From positions 43,314,327-43,378,326 of the forward strand of contig NC_065545.1 in the NCBI RefSeq assembly GCF_932294415.1: DNA of 64,000 bases. Direction: 5' to 3'. Positions 22,291 through 33,452 of this stretch are shown piece after piece. A program made the translations under genes and the position numbers. The DNA is from Quercus robur. Taxonomy: Eukaryota > Streptophyta > Magnoliopsida > Fagales > Fagaceae. How positions within the stretch are numbered: position 1 is the stretch's first letter; each line of letters opens with the position of its first letter. The notes below the pieces were generated by a model. The model made no database searches. It saw only the letters and a list, made by a program, of their open reading frames with translations, and was not told where the DNA came from.

Positions 22291-22990
22291 AAATGGCTTT
22301 TGAAATGTTCAACTAGATGCTTGAATGTGACTCTGTGTCTTGGAACACAATGTTATCTATCTTCTCTCAACATTACTTTTGGGTTCAGAGCCTTATTACT
22401 TGTGCTGAGATGTGGAGTCAAGGTGTTGGACTGAATTCCATGGCCTATGCCATTGAACACAATACAGTTTCGTATATATATGATCTTCAATGGGGGCATT
22501 AATTTGCATGATTGGATTGTTCAAATTGAACTACACTTGATGTTCTAGTTGGTAGTAGTCTTACCACCGCTCCTCCTTGGTGCAGTGATCACTCTACAAG
22601 TATAAATACTTATGGGGTGTAGGGGCAAGGACCGGGATTCAAGTCTCTAGGAGAGAGTTTCACACATATATACACTTAGATTAGGCTAGAGTAGAAATTA
22701 TATCTTGTATAAATAAATAAAAAAAGGTTGTTAGTAGTCTTGTTGATAGCTTAACAGAACACAATGCAGATTTGTAGACTTATTTAATCAGTGGACTTGC
22801 ATATTTTGAGTTAGAGGAATAAGCCTTAGAATGGTTTAATCAAATGACTATTGTCTTGGATGAGTTTTCTCTTGCAACAATTCTTTGGCGTTAGTTCAGG
22901 TGAGAAATATGTTTCAAAATTCAATTGGGAATAGCTATATGGATGTACAATTAAGACTGGAATGGGTTCCTCTGTTGCTGTAAGATATTA
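22250..22990 (+). pseudogene. PPR gene remnant interrupted by a SINE (copy B)
   Basis: Counterpart of 9560-10300, with the same stops and frame changes and the same SINE position, so the decay predates the duplication. The open piece at 22317-22502 differs from A by two residues (DSVSWNTM, LNSMAYA). Confidence 0.75.
22563..22727 (+). mobile_element. tRNA-derived SINE in the PPR pseudogene (copy B)
   Basis: Counterpart of 9874-10039, flanked by the same 14-bp imperfect target duplication (22549-22562, 22728-22741). The internal promoter boxes have a few substitutions relative to A (ggtgcagtgatca, ggattcaagtct). Confidence 0.87.
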
Positions 22991-22999
22991 GTCGCTAAC

Positions 23000-23633
23000 A
23001 TGCAATATGCAAAGGAAAGTCTTAAATAAATGTAATATATATAATTTCTATTGTACCAAAAATGAAATCAATACATTTTCATAGAAATTCAAAAGGTAAA
23101 TTTGTGAAAATATTCATTTTTTTTATTAAAATTTATTTATAACATTTGTGCATTATTAAAAGGTATATAAAATTTGAAAATTATGCTTTCAGTTTTAATA
23201 AACTTTCTCTCAAACCTTTTTTTTTTTCACCCTACAATACAAAACATCAAAAAAACGTATCCCCAAAATTAATAAAACTACAATTCAAAATAAAAAGAAA
23301 TGAAAAAAAAAAAAAAAAAACTCTAATAAAAATCAAACTCCTTCTTCCAAATGAATAAAACATATCAAATATGATGTAATGAAGCAAAATATCCAATGCA
23401 TAATCAAACTAAAAAATTTTAATAAAACATTGAAGTCACGCAATAGAAAGAGGTAGCTGATCCCAAGTAAAAGTGTTCATGCCCCCCCCCCCCCCCTCCT
23501 CCCCTAAGCAAAATTTCTAGTTCCGTCATTGACAGGATCAATATCTTGATTTTATTAACATGGCACACAATCTACCCAATTCACTTAGATATGGCACACA
23601 ATCTACCCAATTTACTTAGATTGGAATTAATAG
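23000..23633. other. AT-rich spacer (copy B), no gene seen
   Basis: Counterpart of 10310-10947, including the poly(A) run, a C-run near 23482-23497 and the doubled 'atggcacacaatctaccca' phrase. Confidence 0.5.
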
Positions 23634-25988
23634 TGTAACGTCCCGTCAGTTTTTTTAAAAAAAAAATGTAAGGTCAGATTTTAAGTTCCCACATGCCCCA
23701 CCTAACCCCACTACCCATCATTCTCAACCACTCATTTTCACCCACCTCTCTTCTCTCTTTTGGCTTGCTCTCTCTTTTCTTTCTTTTCTCTTTACTTAAA
23801 CACACACACACACACTCAATTCCACACTCATCCGCCGGCCTCCACTCCAAACCACACCATCTCACCATCATTTTTCTGGCAAGATCATTGGAAAAATACT
23901 TAGGAACCCAAAAGCATCTTCATCATTTTATTTGAGGTAAAAATTTCTAATCTTTTTTGTGGGTTTTACACTTTTGCTTGAGGTTATTTTTATCTAAGCT
24001 TTAATAATGATACCCATGTGATTTATAAGCATTGGAAGTGATATTTCTGTGTTTTATGTATGGGTTTTGTATTGGTAGAATTATTTGATGAGTGGGTATA
24101 TATTTTGTGCTATTGATGACTACTTAAGGTTTATGTATGGTGGAAAAATTTAGGGGTTTTAAGTTATAACATGTGATGGTTGGTGAATTTAATTTTTCTA
24201 TTGCCATTGGGTTTATTTGGAGTTAGTTGAGGTTCCAAATTTCTTATCTTGGAGGATATATTGATTTTTCTTTCATGGGTCTCTTAATGATGTAGTGTAA
24301 ATTTTATGGAAACTAATGATAATGTTGGAGATGATATTAAATGGGTTAACTTTATAATTGGAATTTATGCCTTGTGAATCATTTTGTTAAGAAACTATGG
24401 AAGTGGAATATATTATTATTGATGAGGTTAGATGCTAGGCTTGCCTAATTAAGTGATTATTTGGCAATTCCTTAAATTGTGGCTAGATGCAATTTCAAGC
24501 TCTATACTCATTATGATAGGTTTACTTGATATTGTTTAGGTTCTAGCTAATCTCCCTGGAGCTTAGAGAATTAGGATTTTGCGGTTGCGAGGTAAGTAGC
24601 TTTTTAATGGGATTTTGAAAAATAACCATGTTGTATAAATGTTGTTTTTGGGTTAGACACGCTTTTGGAAACTACTTATGGAAACTATATTTTCCTAAAA
24701 ATTATTGTGTCGTAACCTTAATATATATATATATATATATATATTTATTTATATATGATTATATATGAAAATGCATCATATTTGGTATTGCGTTTGGGGA
24801 AATGCATGAATTGTTGATATGGAAAAATGAGCATCTTTTATTTAATCTTTGATGAGGAAATCTTGGATGTTATGGTATATTAGAAAATTTAAAGATGCTT
24901 ATCTTGTCTTAGTACTTGGGAAATTGATAGAAAATCCGTTTGACAAGAATGAAGTTGAAACCTTACAAACTTTGTAGAAGTGAGTTTATTTAAGGTTTTT
25001 TTTTTTTTTTTTTTTTAAAACTACCTGGATATTAACTATATGTTTCAAAGTAATGTAACCTGTGAGTTGTTTTAACACCATGCCATGTGTGATTTCTCAG
25101 TGATCACCCGGTTTGGTTTCCGTAATCTTTGTGATAATGGAATCAAATCTAGGTTAGTGCCCTTTAACTTTGGATGACGCGTTCTTCCCTGATGTCCATG
25201 TGGGGAAGAGGTTCCTTGCTTGTGTGTGGGTGAGGTTGCTGTCCATGGGGCCAAGAGTCTGCATACCAGAGAGGACAATATCACGCCAGTTGTAAATGGG
25301 TGGATCCTTTAACCGGTTTATGTGGTAGTATGATATATTTATGATAAATTACCGTATGTTAGATTTTATGGCTTTGGAAATTATATGGTTAGTGCTCACA
25401 GATTATAGTATATAGTTTCAAGGTATTTACTTTGAGAAACTTTTTGTTTCATTATTAAATCATTCTTGTCATATTATTATTATTATTATTGAAGATGAAA
25501 CTTGCATTTCCCCCACCCCCATTAAATATGCTACTTATTGGGCTCTATCTCATCCCATTATTTTATAAATTTTTCAGAGTAGGCAACAATCTTTTGAGAC
25601 AGCTTTTTGGTGGCTAATAGTAGTTAGACTAACTACTGATGGAGGTTGAACTTTTGTAATGGATATATTAGATGGTGTACATCTTAGAGTAGGCTTGACT
25701 CATTCTTTTGTATATTATAGTGGTTATGACTGTATTTCCTCTGATAGGACAAGTTGTTGATATGTAATTATTTATTCAGACCTCTATTCTTTTGTGACCA
25801 ATGGTCCTTGTAATTAATACTTAGAGCTCTAACTTACTCTGAGAGTATATTCTATGGGATTATTATGATAATTCTTGATGTTGGTACTTGATAGGATTTA
25901 TATGGATTGAATTGTCAAAAAGGAAAATTTTACAGGTACTTGAGACGTCTTTCTCATGCTTTGGACCCTTTGGGGTTGGGGCGTGACA
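23634..25988. mobile_element. Solo LTR (copy B)
   Basis: The same solo LTR as in copy A, with TGTAACGTC and GCGTGACA ends and flanking AATAG (23629-23633 and 25989-25993). About 2.36 kb, without the Helitron. Fossil of an LTR retrotransposon, present before the segmental duplication; no coding region remains. Confidence 0.85.
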
Positions 25989-26241
25989 AATAGGCTTTGT
26001 TCATTATTTCCTCAAGTTTTTAAATTTAAAACACAACACCATTTTATCATTTATTACAAAACCAGGGTCACCAAAAGGAAAAGGTGCTGTAAGAATAGCA
26101 CCACAAAAACATATTACATTGAGTAGACAACAAACATTATCTAGTACGATAAATTATCAAATACACCTCTCAAACTCCTGAAATAAAATGGAAAAACTAG
26201 TAATGGAACATATGCGTGGGTTTATTTATAAGGGAAAATTC

Positions 26242-29155
26242 TTACCCAACTAAATTTTTTTTTTGATGTCTCCTCCACTTCACCCTTCCTGTCAGATGGC
26301 CAATTGCAAAAGACTTTATAAACCAACCACTCTTCCTTGTGATTATAATTTGTCCAACAAAAACACCAACTATAAATCCAGATCCATATCCCATCGCAAC
26401 TACCTTCCAGCCAAACTCAAATGAAAACTTTGAGCCTTGGTTTGCTTCAAAATTTGAAGGTGGTGTTGGTGGGTCATCCGAATTGGCACATCTTTTGGAC
26501 AATGGGCTTCCACACAATTCAACATTTCCATCAAATGAACTGTTTTGAAATGTGAGAAATTGTTTCCCTTGTGGTATAGGTCCAGTAAGATTATTATGAG
26601 ACACATTCAAGAAAGCAAGGAAGGTGAGCTCCACTAGTTGTGGAGGAATCTCTCCAACTAGCATATTTTGAGAAAGGTCTAGTGATTCTAGGTTTGTTAA
26701 GGTTGCCAAGGATGAGGGGATAAAACCAGTAAGAATATTGTTGGAAAGGTTAAGCATGTGAAGCGCTTTTAGATTCCCTAAATTTTTTGGAATTTCTCCT
26801 TCAAACTTGTTGCCTGATAGATCAATGGCCATGAAGAAATCTTGGATTTTCAAATATTTTGTCTTTATACCTTTGTTTGTCAATGCCATTGAGTAGGCAT
26901 ATGACGTCATTGACCAACCATTGCTTACATGTTTTTGCAGCTGACCATTTGCTTGCATATACGTTAAGTGACTTGCATCAAAGCTTTGCATGGCTTTCCA
27001 AATTTGGAAATATTCAGATGGCAACTTACCACTAATACTATTGTTCGAGACATCAATTACTTGTAATTTTGGAAATTTTTGAATTGTATCAGGTTTTCCA
27101 ATAAAACCATGGATTCCATTTGATTGCAAAATGAGAACCCTTAGCTCTGGAAGAATGCCCAACCAAGAGGGGAAAAAATCAATTATATGATTGTTTCCAA
27201 TATCAAAAAATTCCAGCATTGTACAATTAGCCAATGACCTCGGTAAAGACCCCTCAAAACGATTTTGACTCAATTGGATCATCTCCAATTTGCATCCTTC
27301 TATGAATATTTGAGGAATGCTACCATGAAAGTTGTTGTATTGGAGATTAAGAACGGAAAGGTTTCTCAAGTCTCCTAAACAATGGGGAAGGAAGCCACTC
27401 AAATTGTTGTATGAAACATCAAGATAAGAAAGAGAACTTAGTTCACAAATCATTTGAGAGATGTCTCCAGTCAACATATTGTTAGAGACAGAATAGGCTA
27501 AGATGGACGGAGGTGGAATTGGCAGTGCCCCTTGAAGCTTGTTGTTTAGAAGGTTCAAAATTTGTAGACTACGCCAAGGGAAAGTATTTGGGGTTTGATC
27601 AAACCCTGTGAGTGAGTTTCCTGACATGCTTAAAAACATGAGAGTGTTTATACTCATGTTAGAGATCCATTTTGGTATATGGCCATGAATGTTGTTTTGA
27701 GAAAGTTCCAAAACTTCCAACTGATCTTGGTTTCGAAGGAATTCTGGGAAGTCACTTAAGTTGCAAGAACCCAGTCCTAATACCTTAAATTTTTGAAAGG
27801 TGGAATTGGTACTAGCTAGGATCAATAACCAATGAAAGATTGTTATAAGATAAATCGAGATTGGAGAGGTTATTGAGCTTTCGAAACAAGTCAAATTCTA
27901 TTGTGCCACTCAAGTTATTTGAATACAAATCTAAAATATGAAGATTCAAAAGGCTGGAAATAGATGTTGGAATTGGACCACACAATTTATTGTATGGAAA
28001 CCATAGAGTATTTAGTTGGGTGAGGTTTGCTAGCCACGATGGGATAGGACCGGTTAATTCATTCCGACCAAGTACTAATGATGTAAGTTTAGTCAGGTTT
28101 CCAATAGAAAACGGGATATCACCATATAAACTAATATTTGCTAGAAGTAACATGGTGAGTTTGGTTTGCTTACCAACCCAAGAGAGAGTCCCACGGTTGA
28201 AAATGTTTTCTGAAAGATTTAGATACGAGAGCTTTGTCAGGTTAGCAAATGACGATGGTATTGGTCCAGAGAAATTGCAACTACTAACATCCAATTCATA
28301 TAAGGACTGGAGGTTACCCATTGAATCTGGTAGCTTTCCAGAGAAACTTGCGCCCGCAAGTCTCAAAACTTCAAGGGGGCTACTTCTATTAAACTCTGGT
28401 ACACGACCAGTGAGTTTTGGATTGGAACGCACATTGAGAGACTTGAGATTTGGTAGCTGAAAAATTCCAGTTGGAAACTCACCATGCAAACCACAATCTC
28501 TAAGAGAAATAGTTGTTAAAGAAGATAAGTTTGCCAAGATACTGGGTACAGTGGACGATATGTCCACCTCACTCAGAATTAGTTCTTCTAAGTTTGTTAA
28601 CTTCTCAGCTATACTTTTGAGACCAGGCTTGTGGAGCTTCAATGGATTCAGAGCGAGGTTTAGGGAAACCAACTTAGAGAGTTGTAAAATTTCTGATGGG
28701 ATCTTACCTGAAAATCCAGAATAAAAGAGGTCAAGGTAAGTAAGCTTTGAAAGCCGTCTTACTCCAACAGGGATTTCAGAGTGATTGAAGTTGTTGATGG
28801 AGAGATTAAGCTTTTGAAGGTGAACAAGCTGGAAGAGGCTGCTACTGGAGTTGATAGAACCATAAAGAGAACTGTTACTGAGGTCAAGGCTGATCACATG
28901 ACCCGTGTTTTCATCACATTGAATACCATCCCACGTGCAGCAATCACTACTTTGTGCCATCCACGACGAAATCTTTGAATAAGCGGAAGTGGATTGATTG
29001 ATGATAAGGCTTTCTTTGAATTGCAACAAGGCAAAGCTCTCATCATCATGACATAGTGGCTGCACCGAAGAAAAAGAGCCAGCAGAAACAAGAGAAAGCA
29101 GAGACAATAGAAAGAGAAACTGCGTGAACATCACGAAAGAAAGTGATAAACTCAT
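26242..29155 (-). pseudogene. LRR receptor-like protein, disrupted copy B
   Basis: Near-identical to the gene at 15156-18065: I count nine amino-acid differences. The upstream 447 codons (29155 down to 27812) keep the signal peptide, cap and roughly the first half of the LRRs, then hit a TAG created by a 4-bp tandem duplication of CTAG (27812-27819; copy A has a single CTAG). The rest of the protein, including the island, final LRRs, TM helix and tail, stays open in the shifted frame to 26242. As written, the gene could only give a soluble N-terminal LRR fragment. It is a young pseudogene or a truncated paralogue; a sequencing or assembly error at this 4-bp site is the main alternative. Confidence 0.88.
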
Positions 29156-29271
29156 AATGTTCTATTGGAGTTTGTATTGTTGTAACGCTGGAGAAGCAAA
29201 TAAATAGAAAAGAGAATAGGGATTTTCTAAACCAATCTCTACGTCGCCCTCACACACTATTCATTTCTTAT

Positions 29272-30015
29272 CCAAATGCTCCATTCAGTCCTCCTTAACA
29301 TTTTCCATAAGAAATTGCCATCCATGTTAAACGATAAATGTGTCATTCTCAATGATGAAAGTCTTGGTCCGGTAGACTACAATCACTTTTCCGCGTGAGT
29401 GTACTGTAGACAGTAGACTCCATCATTCTCAATGACAGCAGTCTTCTGTGGAATTTGTCTTAGTACGATAGAAACCAAGACAGAGACTGTTGAGGAGAAA
29501 ATCTGGCATCTATCTATGTAATGAAGAAATAGGAATTGTATTATTCTTTCATAAGTTGTTTGGTGTGAATGAAACGATAGCTGAGAGCTGGCAAAATGTG
29601 GGCTTGGGCGACAATACTGGAGTAAATGGACCACCTAAATTATTTCTTATCCAAATGCTCCATTCAGTCCTTAACATTTTCCATAAGAAATTGCCATCCA
29701 TATTAAACGATAATTGTGTCATTCTCAATGATGAAAGTCTTGGTCGGGTAGACTACATTCACATTTCCGCGTGAGTGTACTGTAGACAGTAGACTCCATC
29801 ATTCTCAATGACAGCAGTCTTCTGTGGAATTTGTCTTAGTACGATAGAAACCAAGATAGAGACTGTTGAGGAGAAAATCTGGCATCTATCTATGTAATGA
29901 AGAAATAGGAATTGTATTATTCTTTCATAAGTTGTTTGGTGTGAATGAAACGATAGCTGAGAGCTGAGAGCTGAGAGCTGGCAAAATGTGGGCTTGGGCG
30001 ACAATACTGGAGTAA
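29272..30015. repeat. ~380-bp tandem repeat upstream of RLP copy B
   Basis: Counterpart of 18182-18925: units start at 29272 and 29651 and end at 29624 and 30015. The two-unit structure is shared, so the internal duplication predates the large one. An 'gctgagagctgagagctg' stretch near 29958 shows small repeat-number variation against copy A. Confidence 0.9.
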
Positions 30016-30317
30016 GAGTGAGTTTGGTTCAGCTTTTTGTAAAAGTGCATAATGAAAAAATTGAGTTTTCAAAAAGTGCATAATAAAAAAGTGCATTTTC
30101 AAAAAGCTGAGTGTTTAGTAAAAACTGTAAAAAAATGCTTTTTAAAAAAACTGAGTGTTTGGCTAGCACTTATAAAAGTGACAGTTTAAGGGATAAATTA
30201 TCAAAAAGGACAATGTATATATAAGAGGGTTTATTTCATACTTTTTTTTTTTTTTTTTTTTTTTTTATGTGAGTTTGGTTCATACTTAAAAATCAACTAC
30301 TTCATCATACTTAAATC

Positions 30318-30700
30318 AATTTTTCTCTTTCTAAAAAAATTATTTTTTTCTCACAAATATTAGCTAATAATAACCTACCACTTAAGATTTATTGTGAAAA
30401 TATTGTGATAAAAATTGATACTAATTTCAGTTTTAACGTGCTATTAAAATTATGTTTTTCTCTTCTTAAAAAATTATTTTTTTCTCACCAATATTAGCTA
30501 ATAATAACCTACCACTTAAGATTTATTGTAAAAATATTGTGAAAATATTATGATAAAAATTGATACTAATTTTAATTTTAACATATTATTAAAATTATTT
30601 TTTTCTCTTTCTAAAAAAATTATTTTTTTCTCACCAATATTAGCTAATAATAACCGACCCCTTAAAATTTATTGTGAAAAAATTGTGATAATATTTCATT
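30318..30700. repeat. Three-copy ~140-bp minisatellite
   Basis: Units starting near 30320, 30457 and 30600 share 'ctctttctaaaaaaattatttttttctcac', 'aatattagctaataataacc' and 'cacttaagatttattgtgaaaatattgtgataaa' phrases. The right breakpoint of the segmental duplication falls inside the first unit, directly after taataataaccta. Confidence 0.8.
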
Positions 30701-31185
30701 ATTCTTTTTTCCTTTTTTTCCCCTCTTTTTTTATCCTCCACACGGCATTTCTTTCTTCTTCTTTTTTTTCCTTTTTTTTTTCCCACTAAATTTCTCCTCC
30801 ACACACGTACCCGTTCTCTTTTCTTTTTTATCCTTCTTTCCTCCCTTTTTTTTTCCTTCCCTGCCATTCCTCCAAACACCAAAACATTCAGAGCTCTCCT
30901 TCTTCGTCTTTTTTTTTTTTTTTTTTCCTTTTCTCTTAGCACTTCGTCTGTTGGTTCTTGGCAGAATCGATAGCATTCCACTCAAGTTCTGGCGATGTAG
31001 AATCCATCGGAGTGCGCGACGAAGATGAGGCGGTGGAGTTCGGAGACGGAGAGTGGCTAAGAGGGAAGGGCTTGGAGATTGAAAATGGGGTCGGAGTCGG
31101 AGTCGGAGTCGGAGTCAGAGTCGGAGGGTTTGATTGGGAAGGGTTCGCTGATTTGATCGAACCCAGAGCTCGGTGTTGTTGACGC
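30700..31185. other. Pyrimidine-rich tract and GTCGGA hexanucleotide repeat; gene status uncertain
   Basis: 30700-30950 is strongly C/T-rich on the plus strand. 31086-31124 is a (GTCGGA)n-type hexanucleotide array of about six units. Open frames cover it on both strands (plus 30958-31182, minus 30936-31187), but both are driven by the repeat and match no family I know. It could be an old first exon or CpG-like leader. Confidence 0.35.
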
Positions 31186-31740
31186 ATTCGGCTTCAATTT
31201 TGTCCTGTAATTCTATCATTTTTCTATATTCTGATGTTTTTTTGTTTTGCATTTTGAGGAATCCTAATTTGCAAGGGATTGATTTTTTTTTTTCCTTAGT
31301 TGATTTGGGAATTTGTTATAGATTTTTTTGTGTTTGGATTTGGAAATTTGTTGGGAGAGCAGAGAGATGAATTGGGAATTTGTTATAGATTTTTTTGTGT
31401 TTGGATTTTGAAATTTGTTAGGAGAGCAGAGAGATGAGATGAGAACTGATGATTTATCAAGGGTAATTTGGTAATTTTTGGAAGAGCCCAACGAATCAAA
31501 ATCAAAACGCGCATGAGCTTTTTGTTTATGGACCTCCAGAGCTCCATAAACTCAAACGCGTGTTTCTTCACAAATATAAAACGCAACTTTTTCCAAAAAG
31601 TTGCGTTTTATACTTACCAAACACTATTTTTGGACTGGCTTTTTTGAAAACGCTCGTTTTGGGCTTCAAACGCTGAAACAAACGGACACTAAATGGGCCA
31701 CCTAAATTATTATTAAAGCCCTCCTCTTTTTCTTTTTTTT
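31186..31740. repeat. Tandem ~75-bp duplication and a perfect palindrome
   Basis: A 'gatttttttgtgtttggatt…gggagagcagagagatga' unit occurs twice (about 31321-31372 and 31388-31437). A perfect palindrome with 18-bp arms (31575-31592, 31595-31612, TATAAAACGCAACTTTTT) surrounds a CC centre. The phrases around 31620-31690 (cgctgaaacaaacggacac) look like the end of a hAT-type MITE. No gene seen. Confidence 0.6.
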
Positions 31741-31760
31741 TTCTCTTTTTTTTTTTTGTT

Positions 31761-32577
31761 GCTTTTCTCTACTTCTTTCTTTCTTCTTCATACCCACTCC
31801 ACTACCAACAACATTTTTGTCTTCTTCATTCTTTCTTTTCCTTTCTTTCTTCTTCAATTGAGTTCCACTGGCTTCCTTCCTTTTTTTTTTTTTTTTTTTT
31901 TTTTTGCTTTTCTCTACTTCTTTCTTTCTTCTTCATACCCACTCCACCACCAACAACATTTTTGTCTTCTTCTTCTTCATTCTTTCTTTTTCTTTCTTTC
32001 TTTCTTCTTTTACTGAGTTCCACCAGCTTCCTTTTTTTTTTTTTGCTTTTCTCTACTTCTTTCTTTCTTCTTCATACCTACTCCACCACCAACAACATTA
32101 TTGTCTTCTTCTTCTTCATTCTTTCTTTTTCTTTCTTTCTTTCTTCTTCTACTAAGTTCCACCAGCTTCCATTTTTTTTTTTTTTTTGCTTTTCTCTACT
32201 TCTTTCTTTCTTCTTCATATCCACTCCACCACCAATAACATTTTTGTCTTCTTCTTCTTCAGTCTTTCTTTCTTATTCTATTGAGTTCCACTGGCTTCCT
32301 CTTCTTTCTTTCTTCTTTTTTTTTTTTTTTTTGCTTTTCTCTACTTCTTTCTTTCTTCTTCATACCCACTCCACCACCAACAACATTTTTGTCTTCTTCT
32401 TCTTCAGTCTTTCTTTCTTCTTCTACTGAGTTCTATCGACTTCCTCTTTTTTCTTTTTCTTTTTTCTTTTTTGCTTTTTCTCTACTTCTTCTTCCTTTAA
32501 TCTTCATACCCACTCCACCACCAACAACATTTTTTTTTCTTCTTCTTCATCATACCCACTCCACCACCAACGGGATA

Positions 32578-32608
<31 letters not shown>

Positions 32609-32610
32609 TC
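31761..32610 (+). repeat. Polypyrimidine minisatellite, six ~143-bp units
   Basis: Units begin with gcttttctctacttcttt at about 31761, 31906, 32045, 32188, 32333 and 32473 (spacings 139-145 bp). Each continues through 'cttcatacccactccaccaccaacaacattt', CTT-rich runs, and 'gagttccacc/tggcttcc', ending in a poly(T) spacer. Nearly all bases are C or T on the plus strand. Long open frames across it are artefacts of this composition. It ends in a (TA)n run near 32576-32600. Confidence 0.9.
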
Positions 32611-33215
32611 TCTGTTCTTCCTAGTTTTGTCTTTCTTTCTTTCTTTCTTCTTCAAACCCACTCACCATGTTCATCCACGCATAAATATATACATAGAAAC
32701 AGAAACAGAAACCCATTCCTCATTTTCATGATTTTGGACTTCGATCTCAGGATTCCTGGGTTTGGATTTGGGTTTTCTGTGTTTGTGAGTTTAAGTTGGC
32801 AATTTTAGATCACCAATCTGAAGATTTTGTGTCGATGTGTTTAGGTTTTCTGTGTTTGTACTTGTGGTTTGAATGCGTTGACTTGTAAATAATTACTTTA
32901 CCCAACTTTTTGACCAAAATAATTATAGTGGATCTATAAACATTACCTACCAGATGAGAAATTAAGCTAGCTGAGTGCAAAAAAAGAAAAAAAAAAGATG
33001 GTTTATGCAAGAAGCAAATGGGACTCACAAACAGTACATAATTTAAGTAAAATGCTAGCTTATAATCAATAGACAAAAGCACATTAAATTTAAAATACAT
33101 TAGTCGTAGACCACGCATTCTTAGACCCATGTGATGCGTCGGAATAAATAATTATTTTATAATTGTGATTGTAATATAATGTATAATTTGTTCTCCCTAA
33201 AAATTAAACAATTGC
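32611..33215. other. No gene recognised
   Basis: C/T-rich start, then ordinary AT-rich sequence. No coding evidence on either strand. Confidence 0.4.
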
Positions 33216-33220
33216 TATTC

Positions 33221-33290
33221 GGTCCAATTAAGTCTACTTCAGTCCACTTTGGTCCCATTCGGTCCAATTTCGATCAATTTCAGACAAATT
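33221..33290 (+). repeat. Degenerate 10-bp tandem repeat
   Basis: Seven consecutive decamers of the pattern (g/a)gtccaatt(t/c): ggtccaatta, agtctacttc, agtccacttt, ggtcccattc, ggtccaattt and two weaker units. It ends right beside the SINE at 33294. Confidence 0.75.
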
Positions 33291-33293
33291 GAG

Positions 33294-33452
33294 ACTTTTT
33301 TAGAGAGTTTCAACCTATGGCATTCGCTCCTGATGATAGCTCTTTATCATCAAACCAAGACACCAATCTGTTTTTGGTGTAGGCGGGGATTGAACCCCAG
33401 ATCTCTTATTCAACCATCAGAGACTTTACCAGTTGAGTTAACTGGAACCCAC
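33294..33452 (-). mobile_element. tRNA-derived SINE, minus strand
   Basis: On the minus strand, a well-preserved A box (taactcaactgg, complement of 33429-33440) and B box (ggttcaatccc, complement of 33387-33397) have tRNA-like spacing. A unique body and a short A-run at the 3' end (33296-33301 on plus) follow. Flanking phrases (aaattgaga and aaattggga) may be a decayed target duplication. It lies just upstream of the RIF1-like fragment. Confidence 0.8.

Larger units (their letters stand above)
19283..30376. repeat. Tandem segmental duplication, copy B (about 11.1 kb)
   Basis: Colinear with copy A. The right end is placed where similarity to the A/B junction stops (…taataataaccta, then cca instead of agg). 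Divergence from A is low throughout, mostly scattered substitutions and homopolymer indels. Copy B lacks the Helitron and has a disrupted RLP. Confidence 0.93.

Noticed and set aside
30640-30985. Lys/Arg-rich minus-strand open frames
   Set aside because: Complement of a pyrimidine-rich tract, no domain, competing frames.
31756-32808. Long plus-strand open frames rich in Phe, Ser and Leu
   Set aside because: Direct outcome of the C/T-only minisatellite; the six units explain them fully.
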